64,000 nucleotides of DNA from NCBI GenBank assembly GCA_965224745.1, contig CBDCZY010000001.1, positions 496,001-560,000 of the forward strand, given 5' to 3'. Every line of letters starts with the position of its first letter. The first letter of the stretch is position 1. Under the pieces are notes generated by a model. The model was not told where the DNA came from. It saw nothing but the letters and a program-made list of their open reading frames with translations, and searched no databases. Source of the stretch: CBDCZY01 sp965224745. Its GTDB lineage: Bacteria > Pseudomonadota > Gammaproteobacteria > Methylococcales > Methylomonadaceae. Positions 52,754-62,809 of this stretch are shown here, one piece after another. A program made the translations under genes and the position numbers.

Positions 52754-54028
52754 ATGAACAAATTAACATCCAGTCAATTAATATTTTTGAGATACCTGTT
52801 GTCTATAGGTGTGGGAACCACTATTTTGTTTGTTGGTGTTATTTCGTTGAATTATATGATGGATCCATATTCGGTTTATAATACGCCGAAGATTGATGGG
52901 GTCAATGCTAACAAACCTGAACTTTTTAAACATCTGAGGTTAACTAAAGCGCATATTATTGGAAGACGGCGACCGGATGCATTAGTGATTGGGAGTTCAA
53001 GAACTGAGCATGGATTAGATCCAGAACACCCTGCTTTATCGTCTCGCTACAATGCCTATAATCTGGCGCTAACTGGTGCTACGATTTATGAAAATTTACG
53101 GTATATTCAGCACGCCAATGAAATCAATTCCCTGAAATTCGTAGTCTTGGCTATCGATTTTTTTCAATTTAATGCGTATCGACCAAATAGTCCTGATTTC
53201 AGCGAGAAGCGATTGGCTGCTAATACCCATGGCGAAACTAATTATGTCAGTCCCTTGACTGACCTTGCTTCCACCCTGGCTTCTTTTGACACTTTGATGG
53301 CTAGTTTAAGCACTTTTTTTGAGCAAGAAAACAGGGACAACGTTATATTACCAAGAGGTCAGGTCGAGCAACCCGATGTAAATTCTGTTGTGATCCTAAA
53401 AAAAGGTCGACACGAAGCAGCCCTATATAGTGAATTAAACTATATTAGCCATTTATACTTCCCAAGACCTCATAAAAAATTTGATTTTGTTTCTGAGGAC
53501 GGTCAAGTGAATACATTTGATTACTTTCGAAGAATTATAGAGGATTGCCATCGACAACGCATTAAGCTCAAGATACTTATTTCTCCAGCACATGCCAGAC
53601 AATGGCAATTAATTGCCAGCGCTGGTTTGTGGGGTCAGTGGGAAACCTGGAAAAGAGAAGTCGTGAGAATCAATGAAGAAGTTGCTCGGTGGCACAAGAA
53701 GAAGCCTTTTTCCCTATGGGATTTTTCCGGCTACAATTCTTACACGACCGAAACGGTTCCTAAGCTAGGGGATAATAAAACCATGATGCAATGGTATTGG
53801 GAGTCATCACATTATCGCAAAGAATTAGGTGATTTGGTTTTAGATAGAGTCATGAATTACTCTGATCCGCAGCGTAAAATTGCCGATGATTTCGGTTTTT
53901 TACTGACTTCAAAAAATATAACCTCCCATTTGCTAGCAACACATAAAGGCCGCCAGAGCTATGAGATGGAACATCCTGATGAAGTTAGGGAAATCGACGA
54001 GTTAGTAAAAAAATATCAGAGTAACTAA
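52754..54028 (+). CDS. Membrane-anchored SGNH-hydrolase-like partner of the MBOAT protein
   Basis: A 424-residue protein with one N-terminal transmembrane anchor (about residues 13-36) and a periplasmic domain. ALVIGSSRTEHGLDP (about 74-88) is a GSS/GSR block I as in AlgJ/AlgX-like SGNH enzymes, though I could not identify a convincing downstream DxxH dyad. Such proteins transfer acyl groups to the sugar or hold the acyl intermediate. ATG 52754 is chosen because it follows the MBOAT stop by 1-2 nt and opens directly into the anchor. Confidence 0.75.
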   Translation: MNKLTSSQLIFLRYLLSIGVGTTILFVGVISLNYMMDPYSVYNTPKIDGVNANKPELFKHLRLTKAHIIGRRRPDALVIGSSRTEHGLDPEHPALSSRYNAYNLALTGATIYENLRYIQHANEINSLKFVVLAIDFFQFNAYRPNSPDFSEKRLAANTHGETNYVSPLTDLASTLASFDTLMASLSTFFEQENRDNVILPRGQVEQPDVNSVVILKKGRHEAALYSELNYISHLYFPRPHKKFDFVSEDGQVNTFDYFRRIIEDCHRQRIKLKILISPAHARQWQLIASAGLWGQWETWKREVVRINEEVARWHKKKPFSLWDFSGYNSYTTETVPKLGDNKTMMQWYWESSHYRKELGDLVLDRVMNYSDPQRKIADDFGFLLTSKNITSHLLATHKGRQSYEMEHPDEVREIDELVKKYQSN

Positions 54029-54076
54029 TCGGTTAATTGTGCGGCCAAAAGCGTTTGTCCGTCATTCTGGAGTTTT

Positions 54077-56068
54077 TTAATAAGCAGTTAACCAAAGAAA
54101 TTGAAAGGGTTGTAAAATGAGGCAGTTATCAATGACCTTAACTTGCTTCGCAGAATATAAATCTATCCAGATTTCACAGTGAGCCAAACTTGTTTTACTG
54201 ATATCGTTTAGATCAAAGAGTTGTGGGTTAGCATCAAAATTATTAATGACGAGCACTTGGTTGGCTGTTTGTTGAGCCTGTAAATCAAGCCCTTGGTATT
54301 GATGGCTATGTCGAATAAAAGCAAACAGGTGGATGTTTTCAGAAGGGATGAGCTCTCTATTATTGAAATCAGCAAAAGCCCCGGTTTCTTTGCGAAGGGT
54401 TATCATTTTTTTTAGGGGCTCGAAAATTTGGAATTCAATAGTCCCTGGTTTATTGCGGAGATTGGCCTTTTCCCAGTCGATTTTAGGACGATGAATCCAG
54501 CGGTTATCATTAGCCCGGATTTCATCTTCTAAATAACTACAATCGTTCAGCATGCCTATTTCATCGCCGTAATAGAGCAAAGGGATGCCGCCGAATGAAA
54601 GTATTAAACTGTGTAATAGCAAGATTTTTTCAATAGCGGTCTGAATTTCATCTTGATTATCATTTTGTATGGCTTTTTCCAGTCCCGCCAAAGATGCTAA
54701 TGATCCGGAGATTCGTGCGTCGCCATTTTTTTCGTTACGCATGAAAGCAACGCCGTTGGCGGTTGAATCGGCATATTCACCGGTATAGAAATCGATTAAA
54801 AACTGGCGATGAGCATAAGGGTTATAATCAACGGCAACGATATCATTATCATCAAAACCAAGCCCAATATCATCGTGACAGCGGATATAATTGAGCCAGG
54901 TTGCACGCTCTAATTTGTCAGGGAGACTTTGGATGCCTTGATTCAGTAGTTTGGCATTTTTGGTAGCCAATGCTTCCCATAACAAAGCCATAAAAGTAGC
55001 ATTGTAAGCAATTTCGCACTCTTTGGCGTTGATAGCATCTTCACCAAAATATTTGATGACTTCCACTGGCGCAACAATGGCTTCAGCAATAAATAACACT
55101 CCAGGCGCGGTTACTTGACAGCAATCTTTCATCAATTGCAGAATCAAATGAGCTTCACGTTGATTTTGGCAATTAGTACCAATTTTTTTCCACAAAAAGG
55201 CTACCGCGTCCAGGCGGATGATGTCGGCGCCTTGATTGGCCCAGTAGAGAATGATATCGACCATGTTGATGAATACGGCTGGGTTACTGTAATTCAAATC
55301 CCATTGGTAAACGTTGAAACAGGTCATCACCCATTTTTCCATGGTGTTATGCCAAGTGAAATTGCCGGGTGCCGTTCCAGGAAAAATTTCTGGCATGGTT
55401 TGTTCAAACATGTCAGGAATTTCTCGCGTTTCATAAATATAAAAATAATCTTGATAGGTTTTGTCGCCTTCAATGGCTTTTTGCGCCCATTGGTGTTCAT
55501 CTGAAGTGTGGTTTACCACTACATCAAGCGTTAGCAATATGTCTCTTTTTTTCAGTTCTACGGCGATACCTTGTAAATCTTGTAAACTTCCAGCCCGTGG
55601 ATCGACTTCTCGAAAATCGCTGATAGCGTATCCGCCATCACTGTTTCCCTCGGGGCATTTTAAAATGGGCATAATATGCACTAAATTGACCCCTAGTTCT
55701 TGAAAGTAGGGGATTTTAGTTTGTAAGTCTTTGAGGTCATCGGCGAAACCATTGCTATAGAGGGCCATGCCAACCCAGTTTTGGCTGAGGAACCAATTAT
55801 GATCTTCTTCTCGTTCGATATCTGTTTGTCGTAGAATGTCGGGGCGTTCTATATACTGCTTGGCAAGGGTTTCAACCAGGCGGAGCATTTGTTTTTTGAA
55901 ATCGTTTCGATTGCCATAAAGCAGGTAGAACAACGAATAAATAGCGTAAAAATTGGCGCCAAGTCTAGTATAAAAATATCTTAAATCTTTATTCTTTTTA
56001 CTTTTAATCTCCGGTTTTAAGTTATCCAGGATTTCGTTTAACAAGGAATGGGACACTTGTTCATACAT
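54077..56068 (-). CDS. ams: Amylosucrase-type GH13 enzyme
   Basis: A 663-residue glycoside hydrolase family 13 protein. Nucleophile Asp in GADIIRLDAVAFLWK (about 286-300), acid/base Glu in LFIAEAIVAP (about 330), and the third acid in IRCHDDIGLGFDD (about 395-407). The N-terminal all-helical domain (DILRQTDIEREEDHNWFLSQ) and YGDEIGMLNDCSY are amylosucrase features. Amylosucrase splits sucrose and builds an alpha-1,4-glucan while releasing fructose, or hydrolyses sucrose. It is the last gene of the sucrose operon, so it recycles the sucrose made by the upstream enzymes. Confidence 0.9.
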   Translation of the reverse strand: MYEQVSHSLLNEILDNLKPEIKSKKNKDLRYFYTRLGANFYAIYSLFYLLYGNRNDFKKQMLRLVETLAKQYIERPDILRQTDIEREEDHNWFLSQNWVGMALYSNGFADDLKDLQTKIPYFQELGVNLVHIMPILKCPEGNSDGGYAISDFREVDPRAGSLQDLQGIAVELKKRDILLTLDVVVNHTSDEHQWAQKAIEGDKTYQDYFYIYETREIPDMFEQTMPEIFPGTAPGNFTWHNTMEKWVMTCFNVYQWDLNYSNPAVFINMVDIILYWANQGADIIRLDAVAFLWKKIGTNCQNQREAHLILQLMKDCCQVTAPGVLFIAEAIVAPVEVIKYFGEDAINAKECEIAYNATFMALLWEALATKNAKLLNQGIQSLPDKLERATWLNYIRCHDDIGLGFDDNDIVAVDYNPYAHRQFLIDFYTGEYADSTANGVAFMRNEKNGDARISGSLASLAGLEKAIQNDNQDEIQTAIEKILLLHSLILSFGGIPLLYYGDEIGMLNDCSYLEDEIRANDNRWIHRPKIDWEKANLRNKPGTIEFQIFEPLKKMITLRKETGAFADFNNRELIPSENIHLFAFIRHSHQYQGLDLQAQQTANQVLVINNFDANPQLFDLNDISKTSLAHCEIWIDLYSAKQVKVIDNCLILQPFQFLWLTAY

Positions 56069-56117
56069 AAGATATTCTCAGGTTTATGGGTTGCTTGTTA
56101 AGAAGTGAAGAGTGATA

Positions 56118-57023
56118 TTAATCAGCGCTTTGATTGTTATCAAGTGACCAGGATTTTAGCCAAGGATAATAAAAGTCTTTGTTTTGATTGGTAGCGCCTT
56201 GGTTGGCGATGATTGCCGTAGCAAATTGTTGTGCACGCTCCATAATTTGAGAAGTATTCCAATGGTTGATGAGACCCAGTAAAAACACCGCGCTATAAGC
56301 GTCGCCTGCGCCGACGGTGTCCTTGATTGTAGTCGGTTTAATGGGGGGTTGATGTAAAATTCTATCATCAGTATCTATGACAAAAGATCCATTCTCACCC
56401 ATAGTGAGAATCAAACCTTCCAAATTAAATTGTTTCTTGAAATGATAAATCTTTACTTCAATGTCGGTTTGGTTTGCATCTAGCAAATTAAGCTCTTGAG
56501 TATTTAATTTAACCCAATGGGCTTGTTGCAGCAGCTGATGAACTTGAGCTTTGTCCCAAAAAGGCGGTCGCAAGTTTACATCGATAAAAATTTTACCGCG
56601 GTGCTGTTTTTTGATCTGTTCGAGCGTTTTGGCAGAGGTTGGGTTCCTCAGTGCTAGCGTGCCATGGTAAAGAAATTCATCCTTCGGGATTGCTTTCAAG
56701 TTATCCGTTTCAATGAAATCATAGGCGCAGTTTTTTTCAATACAATAGGATGGTTCTCCGTTTTGAAGGGAAACAGTCACCTTGCCGGTCGGGTATTTTT
56801 GATCGTGCTGTAAACAACTCGTGTCCATACTCCATTGAGTTAAAGCCTGTTTTATTTGTTCGCCTTCTTGGTCATGCCCAATGCGGGTGATGAGTTTCGG
56901 GTTAGCTCCAAACGCTTGCAAATGCCAGGCAACATTGAAAGGAGCTCCACCCAAGATGGCCTTTCCGTTAGGAAAAATATCAAATAAAACTTCGCCGAAA
57001 ATACTGATAGAAGATTGAATCAT
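56118..57023 (-). CDS. Fructokinase (PfkB/ribokinase family)
   Basis: A 301-residue sugar kinase. FGEVLFDIFPNGKAILGGAP (about 9-28) is the PfkB substrate-binding start and DTVGAGDAYSAVFLLGL (about 236-252) holds the catalytic Asp and anion hole. It phosphorylates fructose from sucrose cleavage with ATP. It lies between the amylosucrase and the sucrose-phosphatase genes in the same direction (gap of 13 nt to the latter), matching the fruK position in methanotroph sucrose operons. Confidence 0.88.
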   Translation of the reverse strand: MIQSSISIFGEVLFDIFPNGKAILGGAPFNVAWHLQAFGANPKLITRIGHDQEGEQIKQALTQWSMDTSCLQHDQKYPTGKVTVSLQNGEPSYCIEKNCAYDFIETDNLKAIPKDEFLYHGTLALRNPTSAKTLEQIKKQHRGKIFIDVNLRPPFWDKAQVHQLLQQAHWVKLNTQELNLLDANQTDIEVKIYHFKKQFNLEGLILTMGENGSFVIDTDDRILHQPPIKPTTIKDTVGAGDAYSAVFLLGLINHWNTSQIMERAQQFATAIIANQGATNQNKDFYYPWLKSWSLDNNQSAD

Positions 57024-57036
57024 GCCGGAGATGAAC

Positions 57037-57912
57037 TCACTGCCAAATTGTATGAAATTGTGGTTTGAAATGTACGACGCCTTCGATAATACCCGCGCTG
57101 TAATTACCGTTCATTCCTAAATACCCACCTTGAGCGATATAAAGCTGTTTTTCAGTTTTATTACGACTGGCTTCTTTTGCAGCTTCAAGTTTAATTTCTT
57201 CAGAAGCGTTCGCAACTAAAATAGAATTTAATGGGCTGACTAAAACGGGCAGGTCATTACCGCTATCACCTGCGAATAGTACTGTGTCTTCACAAAACCC
57301 ATGATGTTTCATGAGGCATTCAATAGCGTGGTATTTGGTTGCGCTAGCCGGAAGAATGTCTAACAAACCCACATTCTCAGGTTCATCAATGCTCCAAATG
57401 ACGCTGGCTTCTATACTATGCTCTTGTAAGCGCTGGTAAATTGATGCGATAAGCCTATCCTTGTTCACGTTAAGGTCAACATAGTAACTGAGTTTTAAGA
57501 CTCCTTGCTTTTCAATTTCTTGTAATCGAAGTTCACTACGGTCGCTTAGTAAGTTGTGGAGGGTTGAATATTCATGATTCTGCCAGTCTTTTTTAATATC
57601 GTTATGCCATTGCGGCCATAGATTCCACTGATCATTTTCAACGTTATAAATAGTTGTGCCAACATCGGCTATAACAAAATCTGGCTTGGGTAACTCATAT
57701 TGATTGATAGCATCAATTACTAAGGATTGGTGTCTCCCGCTGACATAGGCAAGCTTAATTTGTGGTAGTGCTACTAATTTACCAAAACTTTGTCTGGCAT
57801 CAGCAGATTCAAGCTGATGCCCATTAGGCAACAAAGTTCGATCAAGGTCAGTGCAAATCAAAAGGGTTTCATTAAAATTTGATTGGCTCGTCTGCTTCGT
57901 TTGATCAACCAT
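57037..57912 (-). CDS. Sucrose-phosphate phosphatase (HAD superfamily)
   Basis: A 291-residue HAD hydrolase of the sucrose-phosphatase type. Motif I is CTDLDRTLLP (about 20-29) with nucleophile Asp; motif II region YVSGRHQSL; motif III Lys in ASATKYHAIECL; motif IV FAGDSGNDLPVL (about 213-224). It dephosphorylates sucrose-6-phosphate to sucrose. It follows the sucrose-phosphate synthase gene by 8 nt, so translation is probably coupled. Confidence 0.88.
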   Translation of the reverse strand: MVDQTKQTSQSNFNETLLICTDLDRTLLPNGHQLESADARQSFGKLVALPQIKLAYVSGRHQSLVIDAINQYELPKPDFVIADVGTTIYNVENDQWNLWPQWHNDIKKDWQNHEYSTLHNLLSDRSELRLQEIEKQGVLKLSYYVDLNVNKDRLIASIYQRLQEHSIEASVIWSIDEPENVGLLDILPASATKYHAIECLMKHHGFCEDTVLFAGDSGNDLPVLVSPLNSILVANASEEIKLEAAKEASRNKTEKQLYIAQGGYLGMNGNYSAGIIEGVVHFKPQFHTIWQ

Positions 57913-57920
57913 TATTTAAT

Positions 57921-60062
57921 TTAGTGTATGTCTGTATTGAAAAAATCATAGTGCTCGATAGCCTCTACAATTCCAGCTGCGTAGGGCTTTTCGGCAAAAT
58001 AGATGCCCGTTTGCTCATCCAGAATATTTAATTCTTCATGGTGCCTGTTGGCTACGACGACAGCATGGGTATTGCCGCGCATCATGTCTTCATCGGCTCC
58101 GGATCCACCGGCCACCAGGCATTTTTCTAGTGGTATCTTCCATTTTTGCATAACATACCTCAAAGCAAACCCTTTAGAGGCTCTGCTGGGAACGATGTCA
58201 AGGTATTGACCAAAAGACTGGATAACGTTGACTGTTTGATCTTTTTGCCGAAGCAGCGCGTTAATTTCGTCTACATGTGGTGCTTCGTTCGGGTCGATAT
58301 GATAGGAGATTTTATAAAAACTTTGTTGATTCCTGCCTTGAGGTGTTAAACCTGGGAGGTTAGATAATATTCTGCGGATAGATTTAGGATTCCATAGGTG
58401 ATCAATATGTTCGCTCCAAGCTTCATCTAATGTAAATTTTGGAGCATAAAATATTCTGGTTCCAAGGCTGGTAATTAATACGTCTGGAAGCGGTATATTG
58501 TTTTTTTTGAGAATGGCAATAGCAGAGTCAAGTTGCCTGCCAGTCGCGATACCGAATGTAAATTTACTGCGGTTGCTTCGGATCAAACCAACGAGCTGTT
58601 TAAGACCCTCTTTGTCACCTAACAGGCTTTGGTCAATGTCGCTGAAGATAGCTCGATCATGGTGGCGGGCTGGCCGTCGAGGTTTTGCGGTTTCTTGAAT
58701 TGATGTTCCTTCATCGATAATGGGTCGGATTTTTTGTAAATAGTTTTCGACGTGTGCAGCCCAAGCATAATGTTTGCTTACACCCAGTAATCCGTTTTTT
58801 GAATATTTTTGCCAGAGAGAAGAAGAGTTAAGTATTTTTAGAAGCGCGGCAGCAATAGCGGGCTTATCCAGTGGATCTACCAAGAGGCCATTGTGGCAGT
58901 TAGCAATAATGTCGACAGGGCCACCGTTTTCGGTACTTACTATGGGAAGTCCGCTGGCGGCTGCCTCAAGTATTGTTAGGCCAAAAGGTTCGGTTAACGC
59001 AGGATTAACAAAAATACCTTTCGTAGCGGCGGCCAAACGGTATAATTCGGGTACTTCCTCGGGTTCATGCTGCTTTGGTAATGCAATATTTCCGTACAAA
59101 TTATGGGCGTCACTGGCAATCAATAATTCTTTTAATACAGACTTAGCACCTGATTCCAATTCGCGAATATCGGTTCTATTACCAGCTATGATGACTAAAT
59201 TTGCTTTGCTTCGTAATTCAGGGGTTTCGCCAAAGGCTTCAAGTAAAGAAATGATATTCTTTCGTTCATCAGCGCGAGAAAGTGCCAGGATAATCGGTTT
59301 TGAGGGATCTTTGAGAAATGCATCGATTTGACCAAATACGGGTGAACTGGTGACTTTTTGTTTGGAAGGAAAAAATTGTTCCAGGTTCACGCCAGGCGGG
59401 ATAACTTCCATTCGATCCGGCTGGTAATAGTCATACAGCTCGTATTGATCTTCAATTTCGTTATTGGTGCTTGTGATCACCATTTTTGCGTGAGCTAATA
59501 TTTCTTCTTCGGCATCAATTCTGCGGTTCATGTTATAGCGCTGATTGATGACCTCTTCGGTTAAGCCTTTAGCAAGCAGTCTGCGTCGCTTGTCTCTGCC
59601 AAGCGAATGACCCGTATGAACCAATGGAATGCCTGTGGAATTAGAAATTTTAACGCCAACATAACCTCCGTCTGCATAGTGAGTATGTATTAAATCAGGT
59701 TTGAGCGGCTGCTTCTGGAGCCAATTGAGTAAATTGTCAGAAAAAATGTCAAGATAATCCCATAAAGCTTCTTTGGGTAAGTAGCTATCTGAACCGGAAT
59801 ATATTCTGATGATGTTCGCGTTGTCCGATAACGATTCAATTTCTGGTACATAGTCGTCACCTATTTCAGGATCAATGATCTGACGGGTCACCAAGTCGAC
59901 ATGAGAGACATTTTCATGCTGGGCAAGGGCTTTCGTTACGTCGACAACATACTTGGTTTGTCCTCCCGTATCAGCATCTCTACCGAGTTCAAGGTCATGA
60001 TTGCGAATCAACCCATGAATGCATATTTGTAACAAGCGAAGTTGGTGATCTGAATTAGGCAT
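57921..60062 (-). CDS. sps: Sucrose-phosphate synthase with C-terminal SPP-like domain
   Basis: A 713-residue protein. The GT4 glycosyltransferase part (1-460) shows DADTGGQTKYVVDVTKAL near the start, HTHYADGGYVG, HTGHSLGRDKRR and the donor-site ALTEPFGLTILEAAASGLPI (about 356-375). The C-terminal 240 residues form an HAD/SPP-like domain (AIFSDIDQSLLG, VAGGSGADEDMMRG); the HAD nucleophile Asp is kept, but the typical NTLLG reads QSLLG. It makes sucrose-6-phosphate from UDP-glucose and fructose-6-phosphate. First gene of the operon; a TATAAT-like box (60091-60096, minus) and GAGG ribosome binding site precede it. In methanotrophs sucrose serves as osmolyte and carbon store. Confidence 0.9.
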   Translation of the reverse strand: MPNSDHQLRLLQICIHGLIRNHDLELGRDADTGGQTKYVVDVTKALAQHENVSHVDLVTRQIIDPEIGDDYVPEIESLSDNANIIRIYSGSDSYLPKEALWDYLDIFSDNLLNWLQKQPLKPDLIHTHYADGGYVGVKISNSTGIPLVHTGHSLGRDKRRRLLAKGLTEEVINQRYNMNRRIDAEEEILAHAKMVITSTNNEIEDQYELYDYYQPDRMEVIPPGVNLEQFFPSKQKVTSSPVFGQIDAFLKDPSKPIILALSRADERKNIISLLEAFGETPELRSKANLVIIAGNRTDIRELESGAKSVLKELLIASDAHNLYGNIALPKQHEPEEVPELYRLAAATKGIFVNPALTEPFGLTILEAAASGLPIVSTENGGPVDIIANCHNGLLVDPLDKPAIAAALLKILNSSSLWQKYSKNGLLGVSKHYAWAAHVENYLQKIRPIIDEGTSIQETAKPRRPARHHDRAIFSDIDQSLLGDKEGLKQLVGLIRSNRSKFTFGIATGRQLDSAIAILKKNNIPLPDVLITSLGTRIFYAPKFTLDEAWSEHIDHLWNPKSIRRILSNLPGLTPQGRNQQSFYKISYHIDPNEAPHVDEINALLRQKDQTVNVIQSFGQYLDIVPSRASKGFALRYVMQKWKIPLEKCLVAGGSGADEDMMRGNTHAVVVANRHHEELNILDEQTGIYFAEKPYAAGIVEAIEHYDFFNTDIH

Positions 60063-60274
60063 TAATCCTCAAAATCTAGTGGCTCTATATATTATAACCG
60101 AAAGTGTGTTCAGTCTTACGAAGAAGAATCGCTAAAAAGCTGGAATTTAGAACCGCGAAAGGAATTTTTCTGCTCAGGTTGAAAGTTAAATGAGCCTAAT
60201 TATGCAAAGGAGATAGGGTAGGTTTCTGAACTAAAAATCAAAGAGGCTTCTGGGAAGGGAGGTTTTTGCTATGC

Positions 60275-60314
60275 CTAAAAATAAAGATAGGATCTCCAAA
60301 ACATGGAGATCCTA
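60275..60314 (-). terminator. Rho-independent terminator after the 57-aa gene
   Basis: TAGGATCTCC pairs perfectly with GGAGATCCTA around a 7-nt loop; reading on the minus strand it is followed by a T-rich tail (TCTTTATTTTT). It ends the minus-strand transcript of the small gene at 60331-60504 and separates it from the sucrose operon. Confidence 0.8.
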
Positions 60315-60330
60315 CTTTATTCATCAAAAA

Positions 60331-60504
60331 TTACTTACCTTTTTCGGCTTGTAATTGTGATTTGATCTCAGCATTTAATTCTTCATAACCACCTTGTAAA
60401 TGCTCAGTTTCACGGCCTTTCAGAATGACGACTAATACAACAACGATTGCAATTAGTCCGCCGATGTATAACCAAAAATTGTCTTTTTTCTCTTCTTCTG
60501 CCAT
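60331..60504 (-). CDS. Small single-TM membrane protein, 57 residues
   Basis: The product begins MAEEEKKDNFWLYIGGLIAI, with one strong transmembrane helix (about residues 11-28) followed by a short charged tail (AEIKSQLQAEKGK). A GAGGA ribosome binding site and a well-formed terminator frame it, so it is a real gene. No family is recognised. It is one of a trio of very small genes in this region, all on the minus strand (with 60632 and 62977). Confidence 0.65.
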   Translation of the reverse strand: MAEEEKKDNFWLYIGGLIAIVVVLVVILKGRETEHLQGGYEELNAEIKSQLQAEKGK

Positions 60505-60631
60505 TTGTATATCCTCATATAGTCAAGTTGAAAAACACCCAACACTCGTATTCTATTGAAAGTGCTTATTTATCTTTATGATGAGTGTACTGATTTTTAA
60601 GCTAACAACATTTCGGTTATTAGCTTAAGCG

Positions 60632-60751
60632 TTATTTAATAGATGAAATTGTACTTGAAAGTCTTTGAGAAGTACCATCTGGATCATCAAGACAACCTGA
60701 AAGACCAATAACTAAAAGTGTTGCTGCTAGTAATGCTAATATTTTTTTCAT
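60632..60751 (-). CDS. Very small lipoprotein, 39 residues
   Basis: MKKILALLAATLLVIGLSGC carries a signal peptide with lipobox LSGC, so Cys20 should be lipidated; the mature part is just 20 residues (LDDPDGTSQRLSSTISSIK). The Asp after +2 (CLDD) is not at the canonical +2 retention site. A perfect GGAGG ribosome binding site supports expression. It resembles entericidin-type small lipoproteins in size only. Confidence 0.6.
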   Translation of the reverse strand: MKKILALLAATLLVIGLSGCLDDPDGTSQRLSSTISSIK

Positions 60752-60883
60752 AACATCCTCCTAAAGAATATTAAAATTTTTTTGTAATTCATGCGCTCAG
60801 TAATGAACACAGCATATTTTTAACATGCCTCTAATAGATATGCAAGGAGTTTGTGCTTTTAGGAACATACCGCTGTAACTGGT

Positions 60884-62809
60884 TTATAAGCTCTCAATCT
60901 CATCCGAAAAATCGATTGACAATGCATTGTGTTCCCATTTTGCTTTACCAACTTCTAGCCATGCTTGGCTAAAGTTTTCATGCAGTAAGTTTTTTTCCCA
61001 GACAGGAGGAGATTTAATCCTCTTGGTTTTGATGATGAATACTGTATTTTCAAGCGGTATGCCGCTCTTGATCGACCAAAAGATAATTATTTTTTTTAAA
61101 AACCTTGTAAGTCTTTGCACATTGATGTCGGGTGTTACTGCTACGTTTGCCCACATTGAATGTACTCGACCCCAATTAGGTGAAAGCAGACGTCCTTGAG
61201 GACTAACGAAAGGTAACCATTTTTCCTGGGAGCCACTTTTATAAGTAACTCCAATAAGGTGGTTGTAACCTTCGAAATGATCATGCAGATACAATGCGTG
61301 AGGGGTAATCCCTAAAAAACTTGTAGTCAGCAGCAAGATTGTGTTGCTGGCTTTTATAGCCATGGTAGGTATGGGAAGTTGTTCTAAGTTTGGGTTAATG
61401 CGATAGAGAATGCCATAGTGAAGCGTGCTATTAATCTGTAAAAAAGCTAATATCAAAATGATTTTAGCGAGACGGATGGATAGCTCTTTTGGTTTTTTTT
61501 TTCCGTAGGTTAAGATTAATTTGTCGTACAACGACTGGTTGTTTGGGTAGTAAGTTTCATCATTGGGTGTTTGTGGCGTGAGACACGCTTCATCACAAGA
61601 AGTACGCTTTCTATTGTCAGCAATCCGTCTATAGATGTGTCGGGCAAGATGGTAAATGCCGGGGATCTCTAGTAGCTTGGCAAACAGATAGGGGTATTTC
61701 ATCTTTTTCCCTATTTGAATATAGGTATCTATTCCTGAGTGAAGGTGTTGATCTTTGTCGAGTGAATACAAATCTGCCAGTAATATTTTTTCTGGGATAT
61801 TATTCAAAGCGGGTTGTGCTTTAGCATAAGTTTGCAAACCCTTGAATTCGATAGCTTGGAACAAATCGACATGGGAGATCGCGATAACTGTTTTCAAACA
61901 TAACGGACAAAGTTCATCGTAATAGACCGTTAATTTATTAACTCTGCTGGATAATTTCAGCTTTATTGTCCGCCACCATGAAAAAGGTACCATCAACACG
62001 TAAGTTGATAGCATGCTGATACCAAAAGGATAAATGTTAAGCGTAAGGGTTATCCCGAGATGGATGGCAGCACCAATTAGTAAAAGCGGTACTCTGAATA
62101 TTTTGTAAAAGCATAGAAATAAAAAGCAAAATTGAAAAACAATAATTGCGTACCCAATGAGTTGTTGCAGCCAAAGCTGGTTCAACAGCCAAGTCGTATC
62201 CAGAGGGGAAACGTAGTAGGGATGAGAGGATGGAAGCCAGGCGCCCAATCCGTTGCGCCAATGCTCGGCGGAAAGTTTGTGGATAGCAGAATCAAAATAA
62301 AGAAAACCCAGACAAATGGCGACAGGAATATAGTAGTTTATTACCGATACTTGGTTCGAGACCGTGTAACGAAAATTTATTGTGGAATAGCGAAGTTTAA
62401 GAATTAAATTATCAATTGAGAGCGATTTGTTTATGGGTAAAAAAATCATAAAGAAGCCCAGGCTGATCATGAACTGATCAAAGCCTCCGTCAAAATCTCG
62501 CTGCATGGGCGTAAAGTTGGTAAAAATTATCCACATTACGTAGTTTCCTATGGCAGCCACGGAAGATTTGTAGCCTACAGATAAGCATAGTGATATCAGC
62601 AGCCAAAGCCCTAAAAACAAGGGAATTAGGGGATACGCCTCATCCAGGTAAGGAACTGGATCAAAAATCAAGTGCTGGAAGTAAAATAGAAATAAGATTT
62701 CTTGAGCTGTAATTAGCCCATAAAATATACGCAATAGAGCAATTCCAGTGGCTGGAACTTGCTTTTGTAGCCCGTTTGTAATGGCAGTGACTAACTTTCT
62801 TTGAACCAT
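60884..62809 (-). CDS. HTTM-domain membrane protein fused to a DCC (DUF393) thiol domain
   Basis: A 641-residue protein. Residues 1-290 form an HTTM-like membrane domain (vitamin-K-dependent gamma-carboxylase-related) with several helices and the motif FGFLYFDSAIHKLSAEHW-like segment near 170-187. Residues 292-400 form a DCC/DUF393 thioredoxin-like domain, starting LTVYYDELCPLCLKTVIAIS with CPLC. The C-terminal third has another membrane helix and a soluble region ending WEHNALSIDFSDEIESL. HTTM-DCC fusions are known in bacteria but their reaction is not established. No operon partner is obvious. Confidence 0.75.
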   Translation of the reverse strand: MVQRKLVTAITNGLQKQVPATGIALLRIFYGLITAQEILFLFYFQHLIFDPVPYLDEAYPLIPLFLGLWLLISLCLSVGYKSSVAAIGNYVMWIIFTNFTPMQRDFDGGFDQFMISLGFFMIFLPINKSLSIDNLILKLRYSTINFRYTVSNQVSVINYYIPVAICLGFLYFDSAIHKLSAEHWRNGLGAWLPSSHPYYVSPLDTTWLLNQLWLQQLIGYAIIVFQFCFLFLCFYKIFRVPLLLIGAAIHLGITLTLNIYPFGISMLSTYVLMVPFSWWRTIKLKLSSRVNKLTVYYDELCPLCLKTVIAISHVDLFQAIEFKGLQTYAKAQPALNNIPEKILLADLYSLDKDQHLHSGIDTYIQIGKKMKYPYLFAKLLEIPGIYHLARHIYRRIADNRKRTSCDEACLTPQTPNDETYYPNNQSLYDKLILTYGKKKPKELSIRLAKIILILAFLQINSTLHYGILYRINPNLEQLPIPTMAIKASNTILLLTTSFLGITPHALYLHDHFEGYNHLIGVTYKSGSQEKWLPFVSPQGRLLSPNWGRVHSMWANVAVTPDINVQRLTRFLKKIIIFWSIKSGIPLENTVFIIKTKRIKSPPVWEKNLLHENFSQAWLEVGKAKWEHNALSIDFSDEIESL

